Source: Blastococcus aurantiacus (GTDB taxonomy: Bacteria > Actinomycetota > Actinomycetes > Mycobacteriales > Geodermatophilaceae). From it: a stretch of DNA of 64,000 bases. Shown piece by piece: positions 18,110-26,876 of the stretch. The notes beneath the pieces are model-generated. The model ran no database searches, was not told where the DNA came from, and saw only the letters and a list, made by a program, of their open reading frames with translations. Within the stretch, counting starts at the first letter, position 1. Each line of letters begins with the position of its first letter. The stretch covers positions 186,001 to 250,000 of the forward strand of contig NZ_FNBT01000005.1 of the NCBI RefSeq assembly GCF_900102425.1. Reading direction: 5' to 3'. A program made the position numbers and the translations under genes.

Positions 18110-19825
18110 CTACTTGATCGTGTACTTGCGCCCGAGCGGCACGGTGGTCATGGGAGTGCTGGTGCACAGCTCGCCGTCCACCTCGACCCGGTAGGTGTCG
18201 GGGTCGACGGTGATGTCGGGGCAGTAGTTGTTGTGCAGGAGGTCGTCCTTGCTGAGGTCCCGGGCACCCACGCACGGCAGCAGAGGGGTGTCGAGGCCCA
18301 GCCGCTCGGCGAGGCCGCCCTCGATGGCTGCGGCTGCGGCGAAGGTGACGGAGACGTCGGCGGGCGCCTTGCCGTACGCGGGCCACTGGGCGCGGTAGCG
18401 GAGCGGCTCGCAGGTCATGAGCGAGGCGTTCGCCTCCCCCATCACCGCGAAGGCAGGGAAGCCGCCCTTGAAGACCACCTCTGGCTTGATCCCAAAGAAC
18501 TTCGGCTCCCAGAGCACGAAGTCGGCGAGCTTGCCCGGCTCCAGCGACCCGACGGTGTGGTCGATGCCGAACATGCGCGCAGGGTTGATGGTGATCTTGG
18601 CCAGGTAGCGCAGGATGCGGGCGTTGTCCGCACCGGTCCCCAGGTCATCGGGCAGAGCACCCCTCGTCGCCCGCATGTGAGAGGCCAGCTGCCACGTCCG
18701 CGGAACCGTCTCACCGATGCGGCCCATGCCCTGCGAGTCCGAACCCATGGCGGAGATCGCGCCGAGGTCGTGCAGCACGTCCTCGGCTGCGATGGTCTCG
18801 CGGCGGATGCGGGACTCCGCGAAGGCCACGTCCTCGGGGATCCGCGGATTCAAATGGTGGCAGACCATCACCATGTCGAGGTGCTCGTCGAAGGTGTTGA
18901 CGGTGTACGGGTTGGTGGGGTTCGTCGACGAGGGCAGGCAGTGCCGTTCACCCACCACCCGGAGGATGTCCGGCGCGTGGCCGCCTCCGGCGCCCTCGGC
19001 GTGGTACGCGTGGATGGTGCGGCCGTCGATGGCGCGCATCGTGTCCTCGAAGAAGCCTGCTTCGTTGAGGGTGTCGCTGTGGATCTGCACCTGCAGGCCC
19101 AGGTCGTCCCCAGCGTCCAGCGAGGCACGGATGGCGGCCGGCGTGGCACCCCAGTCCTCGTGGATCTTGTAACCGATGGCGCCGGCCATCCCCTGCTCGA
19201 TCAGCGGCGCGACGTGCGCGGCACTGCCGTTGGCGAGGAAGCCGAAGTTCATCGGGAAGGCCTCGACCGCGCGCAGCATCCGCGCCAGGTTGGTCGGCCC
19301 GGAGCTCGTGATGCCCACGGTGACCGGGCCCAGGCCACCGCCGATCATGGTGGTGATCCCGCTGGCCATGGCCTCCTCGACCAGACCCACGCTGTCGAAG
19401 TGGACGTGCACGTCGATGGCGCCGGGCGTGACGATCATTCCCTCGCCGGCCCGCACGTCGGTTCCGGCGCCGATGACCAGGTCGGGATGGACGCCGTCCA
19501 TGACCCTGGGGTTGCCGGCCTTGCCGATGCCCGCGATCCGGCCGTCCTTCACGCCGATGTCGCACTTGCGGATACCGAGCACCGGATCGATGAGGAGGGC
19601 GTTGGTGATCACGAAGTCCAGCGCCCCGTCGGCGGTGGTCGCGGAGTTGTGGACCCCCATGCCCTCGCGCATGGTCTTGCCGCCTCCGAACACCGCCTCG
19701 TCGCCGTACACGGTGTCGTCGGCCTCGACCCGGGCGAGCAGTTCGGTATCGCCCAGGCGGACCCGGTCGCCGACCGTCGGCCCGAACAGCTCGGCGTAGT
19801 GCTGGCGGGAGATCCGGATGCTCAC
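18110..19825 (-). CDS. ureC: Urease alpha (catalytic) subunit
   Basis: 571 aa, full length. All nickel and catalytic residues known from Klebsiella urease are visible: H140 and H142 (IDVHVHF), carbamylated K220 and H222 (GYKIHEDWG), H249 (QIHSDTLNE), H275 ([14 protein letters not shown]), flap C322-H323 (MVCHHL) and D363 (GSDSQGMGR). It hydrolyses urea to ammonia and carbamate. Several conserved blocks differ from the usual form: IDVHVHFDS for IDTHIHF, and a C-terminus ending [12 protein letters not shown] rather than LPMAQRYFLF. That marks a divergent actinobacterial lineage with an intact active site. GTG start overlaps the ureAB stop. Confidence 0.95.
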   Translation of the reverse strand: MSIRISRQHYAELFGPTVGDRVRLGDTELLARVEADDTVYGDEAVFGGGKTMREGMGVHNSATTADGALDFVITNALLIDPVLGIRKCDIGVKDGRIAGIGKAGNPRVMDGVHPDLVIGAGTDVRAGEGMIVTPGAIDVHVHFDSVGLVEEAMASGITTMIGGGLGPVTVGITSSGPTNLARMLRAVEAFPMNFGFLANGSAAHVAPLIEQGMAGAIGYKIHEDWGATPAAIRASLDAGDDLGLQVQIHSDTLNEAGFFEDTMRAIDGRTIHAYHAEGAGGGHAPDILRVVGERHCLPSSTNPTNPYTVNTFDEHLDMVMVCHHLNPRIPEDVAFAESRIRRETIAAEDVLHDLGAISAMGSDSQGMGRIGETVPRTWQLASHMRATRGALPDDLGTGADNARILRYLAKITINPARMFGIDHTVGSLEPGKLADFVLWEPKFFGIKPEVVFKGGFPAFAVMGEANASLMTCEPLRYRAQWPAYGKAPADVSVTFAAAAAIEGGLAERLGLDTPLLPCVGARDLSKDDLLHNNYCPDITVDPDTYRVEVDGELCTSTPMTTVPLGRKYTIK

Positions 19826-20556
19826 AGCGCGCCCTCCGTCGTCGGGACGCCGGTCGGTCCGGCACCGAGGAAGCCGTCGGCCGCGAGGGCCGCGAGAAGT
19901 CCTGGAGGAGCTTCCGTCGCCAGCGCCGAATTGGTCATCTCGTTCATTCCGTACACCTCGCGAGTGCCACCTATCGAGGTGAGCTGGATCTCGCGTTCCT
20001 CACCGGATTCAAAACGGACCGCCGTTCCCGAAGGAATGTCCAGGTGCATTCCATAGGCCGAACGTCGATCGAAGGACAAAGCCCGATTGGCCTCGAAGAA
20101 ATGGAAGTGCGAACCCACCTGTATGGGCCGGTCACCGGTGTTGGTCACGACCAGGGTCAGCGACGGGCGCCCGGCGTTGAGGGTGATCTCCCCGTCGCCG
20201 ACGAGCACCTCCCCCGGCGTCGGGCCGAGCTCCTCGGCGCCGACGGCGACCCCCGGGCGGATGGGTTCGTGGATGGTGACGAGCTTCTGGCCGTCGTCGA
20301 AGAAGCCCTCCACCTGCACGGTTCCGACCAAGGAGGCCACACCCGGCAGCAGGTCGTCCTCGGTCAGCAGGTGCGCCCCGATGCGGGTCGCCTCGGAGAC
20401 GGTCACCCCTGCGCGGGCGGCCTCGACGACCTCGTCGGCGATGAGCGCGCGGGCCTCGGGACAATTCAGCTTCAGCCCCTTGTCCCGGCGCCGACGCGCC
20501 AATTCCGCGGCCAAGAACAAGAGGAGCCGATCCTCTTCCTTGGGGGTGAGATGCAT
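19822..20556 (-). CDS. ureAB: Urease gamma-beta fusion subunit
   Basis: 244 aa: gamma domain (1-~100, [39 protein letters not shown]) fused to the beta domain (~125-244, [46 protein letters not shown]). This fused form is known in several actinobacteria and in Helicobacter. The ATG at 20556 has AGGAGG 8 bases upstream, so the longer in-frame start is rejected. It is the first gene of the urease-urt run. Confidence 0.93.
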   Translation of the reverse strand: MHLTPKEEDRLLLFLAAELARRRRDKGLKLNCPEARALIADEVVEAARAGVTVSEATRIGAHLLTEDDLLPGVASLVGTVQVEGFFDDGQKLVTIHEPIRPGVAVGAEELGPTPGEVLVGDGEITLNAGRPSLTLVVTNTGDRPIQVGSHFHFFEANRALSFDRRSAYGMHLDIPSGTAVRFESGEEREIQLTSIGGTREVYGMNEMTNSALATEAPPGLLAALAADGFLGAGPTGVPTTEGAL

Positions 20557-20887
20557 CCGGATCCTCCTCGTGTTCCGTCTGCGGGAGGCCCGCATGCCGT
20601 TGAACAGGAGGAATCATGGTTGCACCGCAGGAGACGGAGCAAGGTGATCGATCAAGGTTGACGGGCTCGTAACGGTGCCGACACAGAGCCTCTGGAAATG
20701 GTCCTCTGCTAGCACGAAATGGTCCGCGCCGCGCGGCGATCGAGGTGAGCCCGGTCACCTCGGAGGCGGCCGGCGATGCCGCGACTCCCAGATCGGCCCC
20801 TGGACCGGGGGCACCGCTACCGCCCCCTCCACGACGCGATCTGCGCACCCGCCCCGTGGGCGGGTGCGCAGATGGCGGCTCGGCAGC
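20557..20887 (-). promoter_or_regulatory. Upstream region of the urease-urt operon; candidate GlnR half-site pair
   Basis: 331 bases between ureAB and the MMPL stop. At 20669-20684 there is GTAAC-N6-GACAC, close to the actinobacterial GlnR a/b-site pattern (gTnAC-n6-GaAAC), about 115 bases upstream of ureAB. Nitrogen control of urea use would be expected, but this is a weak match and only one site pair. The rest up to the terminator at 20839 shows nothing recognisable. Confidence 0.3.
20839..20873 (-). terminator. Strong hairpin terminator after the MMPL gene
   Basis: Perfect 15-bp stem, ATCTGCGCACCCGCC (20839-20853) against 20859-20873, with a 5-base loop. It lies 14 bases downstream of the MMPL stop on the minus strand and separates that gene from the urease promoter. 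GC-rich without a T-tract, like many actinobacterial terminators. Confidence 0.75.
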
Positions 20888-23140
20888 TCAGTCGGTGGCG
20901 ACCAGCTGGACCACCTCGTCGTCCCGCCGCGCACCAGCCTGCGCCGGGATCCTGACCGCGGGTGCGGGCACCGGCGTCGGCACCGTGTCGTGGCGCAGCG
21001 TGGGCAGCCACTCCAGCCAGCGCGGCAGGTACCAGTTGCGCTCGCCCAGCAGCTGCATGACCGACGGCAGCAGCACCGCGCGGACCACCGTCGCGTCCAG
21101 CAGCACCGCCAGCGCCAGGCCGACGCCCATCTGCTTGAGGCTGGTCAGCGAGAGCGTGACGAAGGTCAGGAAGACGAACACCATGATCACCGCGGCGCTG
21201 GTGACCACCCCGGCCGACGACGTGATGCCGGAGCTGACGGCGTCCCGGGTGCTGTGCCCGCGGTCCCGGGCCTCGCGGATCCGGCTGAGGATGAAGACGT
21301 GGTAGTCCATCGACAGCCCGAACAGGATCACGAAGAGGAACAGCGGGATCCAGTTCACGATGCCGCCGGTGCTGCTCAACCCGATCAGGTCGGCGCCCCA
21401 GCCCTCCTGGAACACCAGCACGAGCACGCCGTAGGCGGCGGCCACGCTGAGCAGGTTCAGCACGACGGCCGTGGCCGCGATGACGACCGACCGGAACGAG
21501 ACCAGCAGCAGCGCGAACGCGAGCACCAGCACGAAGGCGAACACCAGCGGCGTGCGCTCGCGCATGAGCTCCTCGAACGCCACCCCTGACGCGGTGCCGC
21601 CGGCGACCACCACCGTGGTGTCGTCCAGCGTGCCGACGGTCGCGGGGATCACGTCGTCCTCCAGGGCGGCGAGCGCGTCGCGGGACACCTGGTCCTCGCC
21701 GTCCCCCGCCAGGGGCACGGAGACGACGGCGACGGTGCCGGCGTCGTCGGTGACGACCTCGATGGGCTCGAACATCCGCCCCGTGGCGAGCGCCTGCTCG
21801 CGCAGGTCCGCGATGGCGGCGGTGACCTGCGGAGCGGTCACGTCGTCGGCCTCGATGACGACCTCGGCCGGGGACGGCCCGCCCGGGAATGCCTCGGAGA
21901 TCCGCTCGTAGGTCTGGATGACCGGCAGGTCCTGCGGCAGGTCGGTGACGCTCTCGTTGCGCAGGTCCATGCTCAGCGCGGGCAGGGCCAGGCCCAGCAG
22001 CGCGGCACCGGCGACGACCGCGGCGACCAGCGGCCGGCGGAGGACGACGCCGAGCACGGCCGGCCAGAAGCGGCCCGGGCCCGCGGTGCGGCGACCGACG
22101 ATCGGGATCCGGCCCTTCTCGACCTTGTCGCCGAGCCAGCTCATGAGGGCCGGCAGCACGGTGAGCGAGCCGAGCACCGAGGTGGCGACGACGAGGATCG
22201 TGGCCGAGCCGATGCCGCTGAACACCGCGAAGCCGGTGAGGAACATCCCGGACATGGCCACGACGACCGTGATGCCGGAGATGAGCACCGACCGGCCGGA
22301 GGTGGCAGCGGCGATGTCGAGGGCGTCGACCGGGCCGGCCCCGCGGGCCCGCTCCTCGCGCTCGCGCTTGAGGTAGAAGAGCGAGTAGTCGACGCCGACG
22401 GCCAGGCCGATGAGCAGCATGACGATCTGCGCGCTGTCGTCCACGCCCCAGATCTGGCTGGTGAACCCGAGCAGGCCGAGCGCACCGATGAAGGCGCTGA
22501 TGGCGAAGACCAGCGGCAGCAGTGCGGCGACGAGCGCGCCGAAGGTGAGCAGCAGGACCGCGAGCGTGATGGGGATGGAGAGCAGCTCGGCGCGCTGGAA
22601 GTCGTCCTCGAGCGTCTCGCCGAGGGCCAGGTCGGCGCTCGTGCCACCGAACTGCTCGACCCGCACGTCGCCGTGCTGCGCCGCGACCGCGGCGACGGCG
22701 TCCATGATCGGCTCGATGCGGTCCTCGGCCGTGTCCGGCGACCCACGGATGTCGAACGTCACCAGCGCCGAGCGTCCGTCGGCGGAGACCAGCGGGGCGC
22801 CGGCGAGCGGGCTCGCCACGTTCTCGACCTCGGGGGCGTCCTCGAGGGTCGCCACGAGGTCGGTGAGCGCCGCGTCGGCGGCCGCCTGCGGCGTGCCCTC
22901 GTCGCGCTGGACGAGCACCATCTCCGACGCCGGCTCCTCCCAGCCGGTGCGCTCGAGGATCTCCTCGGCCTGGGCGGGGGCCCCGACCTCCGTGTCGGCG
23001 CCGCTCAGGTCGCCGCGCGGCAGCAAGCTGCCCACCACGACAGCCAGCACCACGAAGGCCAGCCACCCGAACACCGCTGTCTTGCGGTGCCGGGCGCTCC
23101 AGCGCCCGATCCGGCCGGCGATGTTGCCGGACATGTCCAC
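20888..23140 (-). CDS. MMPL/RND family transporter
   Basis: 750 aa, 12 membrane segments in the two-fold RND layout: helix near residues 20-40, large outer domain, helices 2-6 at ~180-350, second outer domain, helices 8-12 at ~530-680. Motifs include LIGLAVGVDYSLFYLKRERE and, in the second half, LFGLSMDYHVFILSRIRE; the Asp-Tyr pairs are the proton-relay residues. Exports lipids or hydrophobic compounds using proton motive force. GTG at 23140 has AGGAG 6 bases upstream; ATG at 23134 would leave 12. It is divergent from soxR, suggesting redox-cycling compounds as inducers or substrates. Confidence 0.9.
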   Translation of the reverse strand: MDMSGNIAGRIGRWSARHRKTAVFGWLAFVVLAVVVGSLLPRGDLSGADTEVGAPAQAEEILERTGWEEPASEMVLVQRDEGTPQAAADAALTDLVATLEDAPEVENVASPLAGAPLVSADGRSALVTFDIRGSPDTAEDRIEPIMDAVAAVAAQHGDVRVEQFGGTSADLALGETLEDDFQRAELLSIPITLAVLLLTFGALVAALLPLVFAISAFIGALGLLGFTSQIWGVDDSAQIVMLLIGLAVGVDYSLFYLKREREERARGAGPVDALDIAAATSGRSVLISGITVVVAMSGMFLTGFAVFSGIGSATILVVATSVLGSLTVLPALMSWLGDKVEKGRIPIVGRRTAGPGRFWPAVLGVVLRRPLVAAVVAGAALLGLALPALSMDLRNESVTDLPQDLPVIQTYERISEAFPGGPSPAEVVIEADDVTAPQVTAAIADLREQALATGRMFEPIEVVTDDAGTVAVVSVPLAGDGEDQVSRDALAALEDDVIPATVGTLDDTTVVVAGGTASGVAFEELMRERTPLVFAFVLVLAFALLLVSFRSVVIAATAVVLNLLSVAAAYGVLVLVFQEGWGADLIGLSSTGGIVNWIPLFLFVILFGLSMDYHVFILSRIREARDRGHSTRDAVSSGITSSAGVVTSAAVIMVFVFLTFVTLSLTSLKQMGVGLALAVLLDATVVRAVLLPSVMQLLGERNWYLPRWLEWLPTLRHDTVPTPVPAPAVRIPAQAGARRDDEVVQLVATD

Positions 23141-23369
23141 AGTCGTCTCCTGTCGTCGTCCCTGGTAGGTGCGGTTCGACCCTCCCGGCCCGGAGCGGCC
23201 CGGCCCATCCGGCGGGCTGGCCGGTACGGATCGGGCCAGCCCGACCACCGGGGGTCGATCACCCGGCGAGCAGCCTGTCGGCGGGCGGCCGGCGGAGACA
23301 TCGGGGAAACCACCCAGCCGCCCCCCGTTCCTGCAGGTCGGCGCATCGGGGACAACACCCGGGTGAACA

Positions 23370-23387
23370 GCTGAAGCGCCCTTGAGG
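23370..23387 (+). promoter_or_regulatory. Candidate SoxR box
   Basis: GCTGAAG-CGCC-CTTGAGG has the 7-4-7 layout of the SoxR box (CCTCAAG-N4-CTTGAGG): the right arm is exact and the left matches 5 of 7. It lies 30 bases before the soxR start, in the 277-base region shared with the MMPL gene. Confidence 0.6.
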
Positions 23388-23417
23388 TCGCCGGCGGGTG
23401 TCGGCGATGCTGGGCGC

Positions 23418-23864
23418 GTGACGGACCTGTCGATCGGCGAGCTCGCGGCCCGCGCCGGGGTGTCGGTGCCGACGCTGCGCTACTACGAGTCGCGCGGGCT
23501 CATCACCTCGGTGCGGACGGCGGGCAACCAGCGCCGTTTCGAGCGCTCGATGCTGCGCCGCCTCGCCGTCGTCGCGGCCGCGCAGCGGATCGGGCTGTCG
23601 CTGGAGGAGATCGGCGCCGCGCTGGCCTCGCTGCCGGGGGACCGCACGCCCACCCGCGCCGACTGGAGCGCGTTCGCCTCGCAGTGGCGGCAGGTGGTCG
23701 ACGGACGGATCGCCGAGCTCCAGGCGCTGCGGGAGGACCTCGACGGCTGCGTGGGCTGCGGCTGCCTGTCGATCGACCGCTGCGCGCTGGTCAACCCCGG
23801 GGACGCGGCCGCTGCGGAGGGCGCCGGGTCGCGGTGGGTGCGCGCCGCCCGCCGTCGTCCCTGA
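23418..23864 (+). CDS. soxR: Redox-sensitive MerR family activator SoxR
   Basis: 148 aa. MerR helix-turn-helix LSIGELAARAGVSVPTLRYYESRGL (4-28), dimerisation helix, then CVGCGCLSIDRC: C111, C114, C116 and C122 have the spacing of the SoxR [2Fe-2S] ligands. Activated by redox-cycling compounds through cluster oxidation. GTG at 23418 begins exactly at the family start. In actinobacteria SoxR acts directly on target genes, not through SoxS; the divergent MMPL exporter is the obvious candidate target. Confidence 0.9.
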   Translation: MTDLSIGELAARAGVSVPTLRYYESRGLITSVRTAGNQRRFERSMLRRLAVVAAAQRIGLSLEEIGAALASLPGDRTPTRADWSAFASQWRQVVDGRIAELQALREDLDGCVGCGCLSIDRCALVNPGDAAAAEGAGSRWVRAARRRP

Positions 23865-23872
23865 CCTGCCCC

Positions 23873-23906
23873 GGGACGAGCAGCTGGGACGAGCAGCTGG
23901 GACGAG
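23873..23906. repeat. 13-bp tandem repeat
   Basis: GGGACGAGCAGCT occurs twice in tandem followed by a partial third copy GGGACGAG, just after the soxR stop (23864) and before the stop of the convergent membrane-protein gene (23931). May be a slippage product; no function seen. Confidence 0.7.
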
Positions 23907-23930
23907 GAAGCCGCAGCATTTCGCAGCCGC

Positions 23931-24548
23931 TCACCGATCCGGGACTGCAGCTAGGCCTGCCTGCTGTCCCCTGGTCCGGTGGAGCGCCACCGAATCTCCG
24001 TTCCGACGCCTCTGAACGACGTCGAGGATCACGGCCACGACCGTGCACACGGCAAAGACGGCGACCGAGGTCCTGTTCGACCGCTCACCGCCACCCAGGG
24101 AGACCCAGTAGAACGCCGAAAGGGCGGCACAGGTGGCCAGGACGGCGGCTTGCATTACGACGACCAGCCAGCCCTTCCCCGGTGGCGTCGGTGTTCCACC
24201 GATGAAGAGGCCCCACGTACTCCAGATCGTCACCGCCCCCAAGGAAGTCGTGATGAAGATGCTGTCGAGCTCCGGGTCGTCGCGGAAGACCCACAAGACG
24301 ATCGCGTTGCTCAGGACCAGCACTACGAAGATCAGCAGATGCACGAGTGGGTGAGCCGCCCAGCTCCCAGCACCGCCGGAACCACCCTTGGCCTCGGGCC
24401 GGGACACGGTCCCGACGGCGTCCGGTCGACGCCCGACGATCGCGAGGACCAGCAACAGGGCTACGGCGAGCGCATCGCCGATGACTGACCTGCGTCGAAC
24501 CTTCCCCATGGGGTCCACGTCGACACGGTCGCGCGCCCTCTTGAGCAT
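23931..24548 (-). CDS. Hypothetical integral membrane protein
   Basis: 205 aa. Hydrophobic segments near 26-40, 68-86, 95-115, 127-147 and 158-174, with a basic C-terminal tail. No family recognised. ATG at 24548; a second ATG at 24509 (MGKVRRRSVIG) is an alternative, and neither has a clear ribosome site. The start region lies next to a strong hairpin and two tRNA genes, so the promoter is not obvious. Confidence 0.55.
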   Translation of the reverse strand: MLKRARDRVDVDPMGKVRRRSVIGDALAVALLLVLAIVGRRPDAVGTVSRPEAKGGSGGAGSWAAHPLVHLLIFVVLVLSNAIVLWVFRDDPELDSIFITTSLGAVTIWSTWGLFIGGTPTPPGKGWLVVVMQAAVLATCAALSAFYWVSLGGGERSNRTSVAVFAVCTVVAVILDVVQRRRNGDSVALHRTRGQQAGLAAVPDR

Positions 24549-24558
24549 GGACGACGAA

Positions 24559-24592
24559 GCGGCCCCGCACTTCCGTCGAAGTGCGGGGCCGC
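24559..24592 (-). terminator. Hairpin terminator downstream of tRNA-Arg
   Basis: Perfect 15-bp stem GCGGCCCCGCACTTC (24559-24573) with 24578-24592 and a CGTC loop, 20 bases past the 3' end of the minus-strand tRNA-Arg gene. Confidence 0.75.
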
Positions 24593-24611
24593 TCGGTGTC
24601 TCAACCAGACG

Positions 24612-24684
24612 TGCACCCGAAGGGATTCGAACCCCTAACCTTCTGATCCGTAGTCAGATGCTCTATCCGTTGAGCTACGGGTGC
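24612..24684 (-). tRNA. tRNA-Arg (anticodon ACG)
   Basis: 73-base cloverleaf on the minus strand. Acceptor GCACCCG/CGGGTGC plus discriminator A, D-arm TAGCTCAACGGATAGAGCA, anticodon stem TCTGA/TCAGA with loop CTACGGA, T-arm AGGGGTTCGAATCCCTT. CCA is not encoded. ACG is deaminated to ICG and reads CGU/CGC/CGA. Confidence 0.97.
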
Positions 24685-24704
24685 CTGTGTTCAGTTGTCG
24701 TGCG

Positions 24705-24793
24705 CGGAGGCTCCGGGATTTGAACCCGGGATGGGGATTAACCCAAACCGCATTAGCAGTGCGGCGCCATAGACCGGACTAGGCGAAGCCTCC
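24705..24793 (-). tRNA. tRNA-Ser (anticodon GCT)
   Basis: 89-base class II tRNA on the minus strand. Acceptor GGAGGCT/AGCCTCC with discriminator G, anticodon stem CCGCA/TGCGG with loop CTGCTAA, a long variable arm, and T-arm CCGGGTTCAAATCCCGG. Reads AGC/AGU. It lies 20 bases upstream of tRNA-Arg and probably shares its transcript. Confidence 0.96.
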
Positions 24794-24872
24794 CGGGGTC
24801 CGAGTTCCCTCGTAACCGCCGACGGACAGACTACCAGCGCCCCGGACGTGGTCTCCACGGGGCCGGTCCCCC

Positions 24873-24941
24873 GCGGGAGCCGCCGCGCAGTGCCGCAGCC
24901 GCGGTGCACGACGGCTGCGGCGACCGCACGGCGGCTCCCGC
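24873..24941 (-). terminator. Nested double hairpin after the MFS gene
   Basis: Outer 12-bp perfect stem (GCGGGAGCCGCC, 24873-24884, with 24930-24941) encloses a second perfect 10-bp stem (GCCGCAGCCG, 24892-24901, with 24912-24921). It ends 6 bases from the MFS stop on the minus strand. It likely terminates the MFS message and insulates the tRNA genes. Confidence 0.65.
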
Positions 24942-24947
24942 AGGAGG

Positions 24948-26159
24948 TCAGGCGGCGACGGGCTCGCGGAGGCCGTCGCGCGCGCCCACGCCGGAGCGGC
25001 GTCCCGGCACGAGGGTGATCGCGACGGCGGCCGCGGCACCCACGGTGGCCAGCACGAGGCTGCCGCTGACGCCGGAGGGACCCTCGATGAGGGCACCACC
25101 CAGGGCCGCACCGATGGCCGAGGCGCCGACGGTGATGGTGGACAGCCAGGTGAACGCCTCGGTCGTGGCGTGCACGGGAGCCATCGAGCCGACGAGGGTG
25201 TTCTGCACGGTCAGGGTGGGGGCGATCGCCGTTCCACCCAGGAAGAGCAGCACACCCAGCGCCCACGGGCTGGAGATCCAGGCCAGCGGCGCCAGACCGA
25301 TCGTCACGCCGAGCAGCAGCAGCCGGTACTGCCGGGGCAGCGACATGCTCAGCACGCGGGCGCCGAACCACAGCCCGCCGATGGTCGAGCCGAGCGCCCA
25401 CAGCGCGAGCAGCACACCGGACAGACCGGGTGCGCCGATCTGGTCGGCGAAGGCCGGGACGGCGACCTCGAGCGCGCCGAACCCGAGCATGAGGGCCGCG
25501 CCGCTGAGCAGCAGCCGCGGCATGCCCGGCGTCCGGACGGTGGAGAACATGCCCGAGCGCGCGCCGGCCACCGGCACGTAGGCCCGGGTGGCCGCCGACG
25601 TCGCGATGCCCAGCGAACCGCCGACGGCGAGGACGCCCGCGACCCCGACCGCCAGCGCCGGCGAGGCGAGGACGGCGAGGGCGGCGACCAGCGAGGGGCC
25701 GACGACGAAGACCAGCTCGGTGGCAGTGGCGTCCAGCGCATAGGCGGTGGGCCGGACGCGCGGGTCGACCCGCGACCACAGGGCGCGCACGGTGCCGGAG
25801 ACCAGCGGGGTGGCCGCACCGGCACCGGCGGACGCGGCGATGACGGCGGCGTTCGGCGCCCCACCGAGGACGACGGCGATCAGCAGCGCGAGCAGCAGCG
25901 GATAGGCGCCGGCCTGCGCGAGCAGCACCGAGCGGGGGCCGCGACGGTCGGCGAGGCGGCCGAGGATCGGGGCCATGACCGCCGAGGCGACCCCCAGCGT
26001 CGCCGCCGCGAGCCCGGCCACCGCATAGGAGCCCGTCTGCTGCTGCACCATGAGCAGCAGCGCCAGCGGCACCATGGCCGAGGGCAGCCGGCCGGCGAAC
26101 CCGGCGAGGAGCAGGACGGGGGCGGAGGGAAGCCGCCAGACAGGGAGGTAGGCGCGCAC
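24948..26159 (-). CDS. MFS transporter
   Basis: 403 aa, 12 predicted membrane helices. After helix 2 comes LGRLADRRGPRSVLL, the MFS loop 2-3 motif (G-x-x-x-D-R-x-G-R). This subfamily of actinobacterial exporters is often paired with a CGNR-type regulator, as here. GTG at 26159 is chosen; a TTG at 26207 is possible but would sit in the repeated operator-like motif. Substrate unknown. Confidence 0.8.
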   Translation of the reverse strand: MRAYLPVWRLPSAPVLLLAGFAGRLPSAMVPLALLLMVQQQTGSYAVAGLAAATLGVASAVMAPILGRLADRRGPRSVLLAQAGAYPLLLALLIAVVLGGAPNAAVIAASAGAGAATPLVSGTVRALWSRVDPRVRPTAYALDATATELVFVVGPSLVAALAVLASPALAVGVAGVLAVGGSLGIATSAATRAYVPVAGARSGMFSTVRTPGMPRLLLSGAALMLGFGALEVAVPAFADQIGAPGLSGVLLALWALGSTIGGLWFGARVLSMSLPRQYRLLLLGVTIGLAPLAWISSPWALGVLLFLGGTAIAPTLTVQNTLVGSMAPVHATTEAFTWLSTITVGASAIGAALGGALIEGPSGVSGSLVLATVGAAAAVAITLVPGRRSGVGARDGLREPVAA

Positions 26160-26190
26160 GACAGAGCTCGTTTCAGACTTGCAGGTGAGG

Positions 26191-26262
26191 AATCGGTAGG
26201 GGGTCAAATCTCGTTGACCACCTACGCAAGCGACGTTAGCACGAACCGGTAGGGAGTCACAT
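26191..26262. promoter_or_regulatory. Two direct repeats in the MFS/CGNR divergent promoter
   Basis: AATCGGTAGGGGGTCAAAT (26191-26209) and AACCGGTAGGGAGTCACAT (26244-26262) match at 16 of 19 positions, 53 bases apart start to start (about five helical turns). The second copy runs into the CGNR ATG. They look like operator copies for a self-acting regulator controlling both genes; the CGNR protein is the natural candidate. Confidence 0.55.
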
Positions 26263-26797
26263 GGATTACGACACCTACGGGTCGACGGCGGTGGAACTGG
26301 CGATCGCGCTGGCCAACACCGAGCGCGACGACCCGGAGTGGGCGCGCGCCTTCCTGGGCTCCCACGAGGAGTGGTTCACCGCCGGCACGTCGTTCGACCT
26401 CTCCCCCGGCAAGACCCACCGCGCCGCCGCCACGGCCGAGCTCGTGCGCTCCGTCGCGCTGGCCGAGTCGCAGGCCGACGTCCTCGACCGGCTCAACGAA
26501 CTGCTGGCCCTGGCCCGGCCGCGGCCCTACGCCACCGATCACGACGGCTCGCTGCACCTGCACTTCGCGCGTCAGGACTCCCCCGCGCTCGAGCAGCTGA
26601 CGACGACGGTGGCCATGGGTCTGTCGCAGGTCGTCGTGCAGCACGGCTGGCAGCGCCTCGGCGTGTGCGCGGCCGAGAACTGCGACGACGTCTACGTCGA
26701 CACCTCGCGAAACGCCAGCCGCCGGTACTGCTCCAACACCTGCGCCAGCCGCTCGACCGTCGCCGCCTACCGCGCCCGCCAGAAGACGGAGGAGTAG
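26261..26797 (+). CDS. ABATE/CGNR zinc-finger transcriptional regulator
   Basis: 178 aa. The N-terminal ABATE-like domain is helical (STAVELAIALANTERDDPEW). The C-terminal CGNR finger is CAAENCDDVYVDTSRNASRRYC, then SNTCASRSTVAAYRARQ, with C-x4-C and C-x3-C ligand pairs and a basic helix. The ATG directly follows the second operator-like repeat and has no ribosome site, which suggests a leaderless mRNA. Probably represses itself and the divergent MFS gene. Confidence 0.85.
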   Translation: MDYDTYGSTAVELAIALANTERDDPEWARAFLGSHEEWFTAGTSFDLSPGKTHRAAATAELVRSVALAESQADVLDRLNELLALARPRPYATDHDGSLHLHFARQDSPALEQLTTTVAMGLSQVVVQHGWQRLGVCAAENCDDVYVDTSRNASRRYCSNTCASRSTVAAYRARQKTEE

Positions 26798-26876
26798 CCG
26801 GCCCCTGCAGCGGCTCGTCCAGCGCGGCGCACTCGCGCGCACCCTCCGGATGGGGGAAACGCCCTAGAGTGACGGC

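Noticed and set aside
18233-20056. Plus-strand frame of 607 codons opposite ureC/ureAB
   Set aside because: Val/Asp/His-rich shadow; the urease genes explain the sequence.
24388-24723. Plus-strand 111-codon frame across the tRNA genes
   Set aside because: It runs through the complement of tRNA-Arg and a terminator hairpin; no protein features.
24612-24793. tRNA genes as an integration site of a mobile element
   Set aside because: No integrase, no repeat of the tRNA 3' end and no change of gene type next to them within the window.
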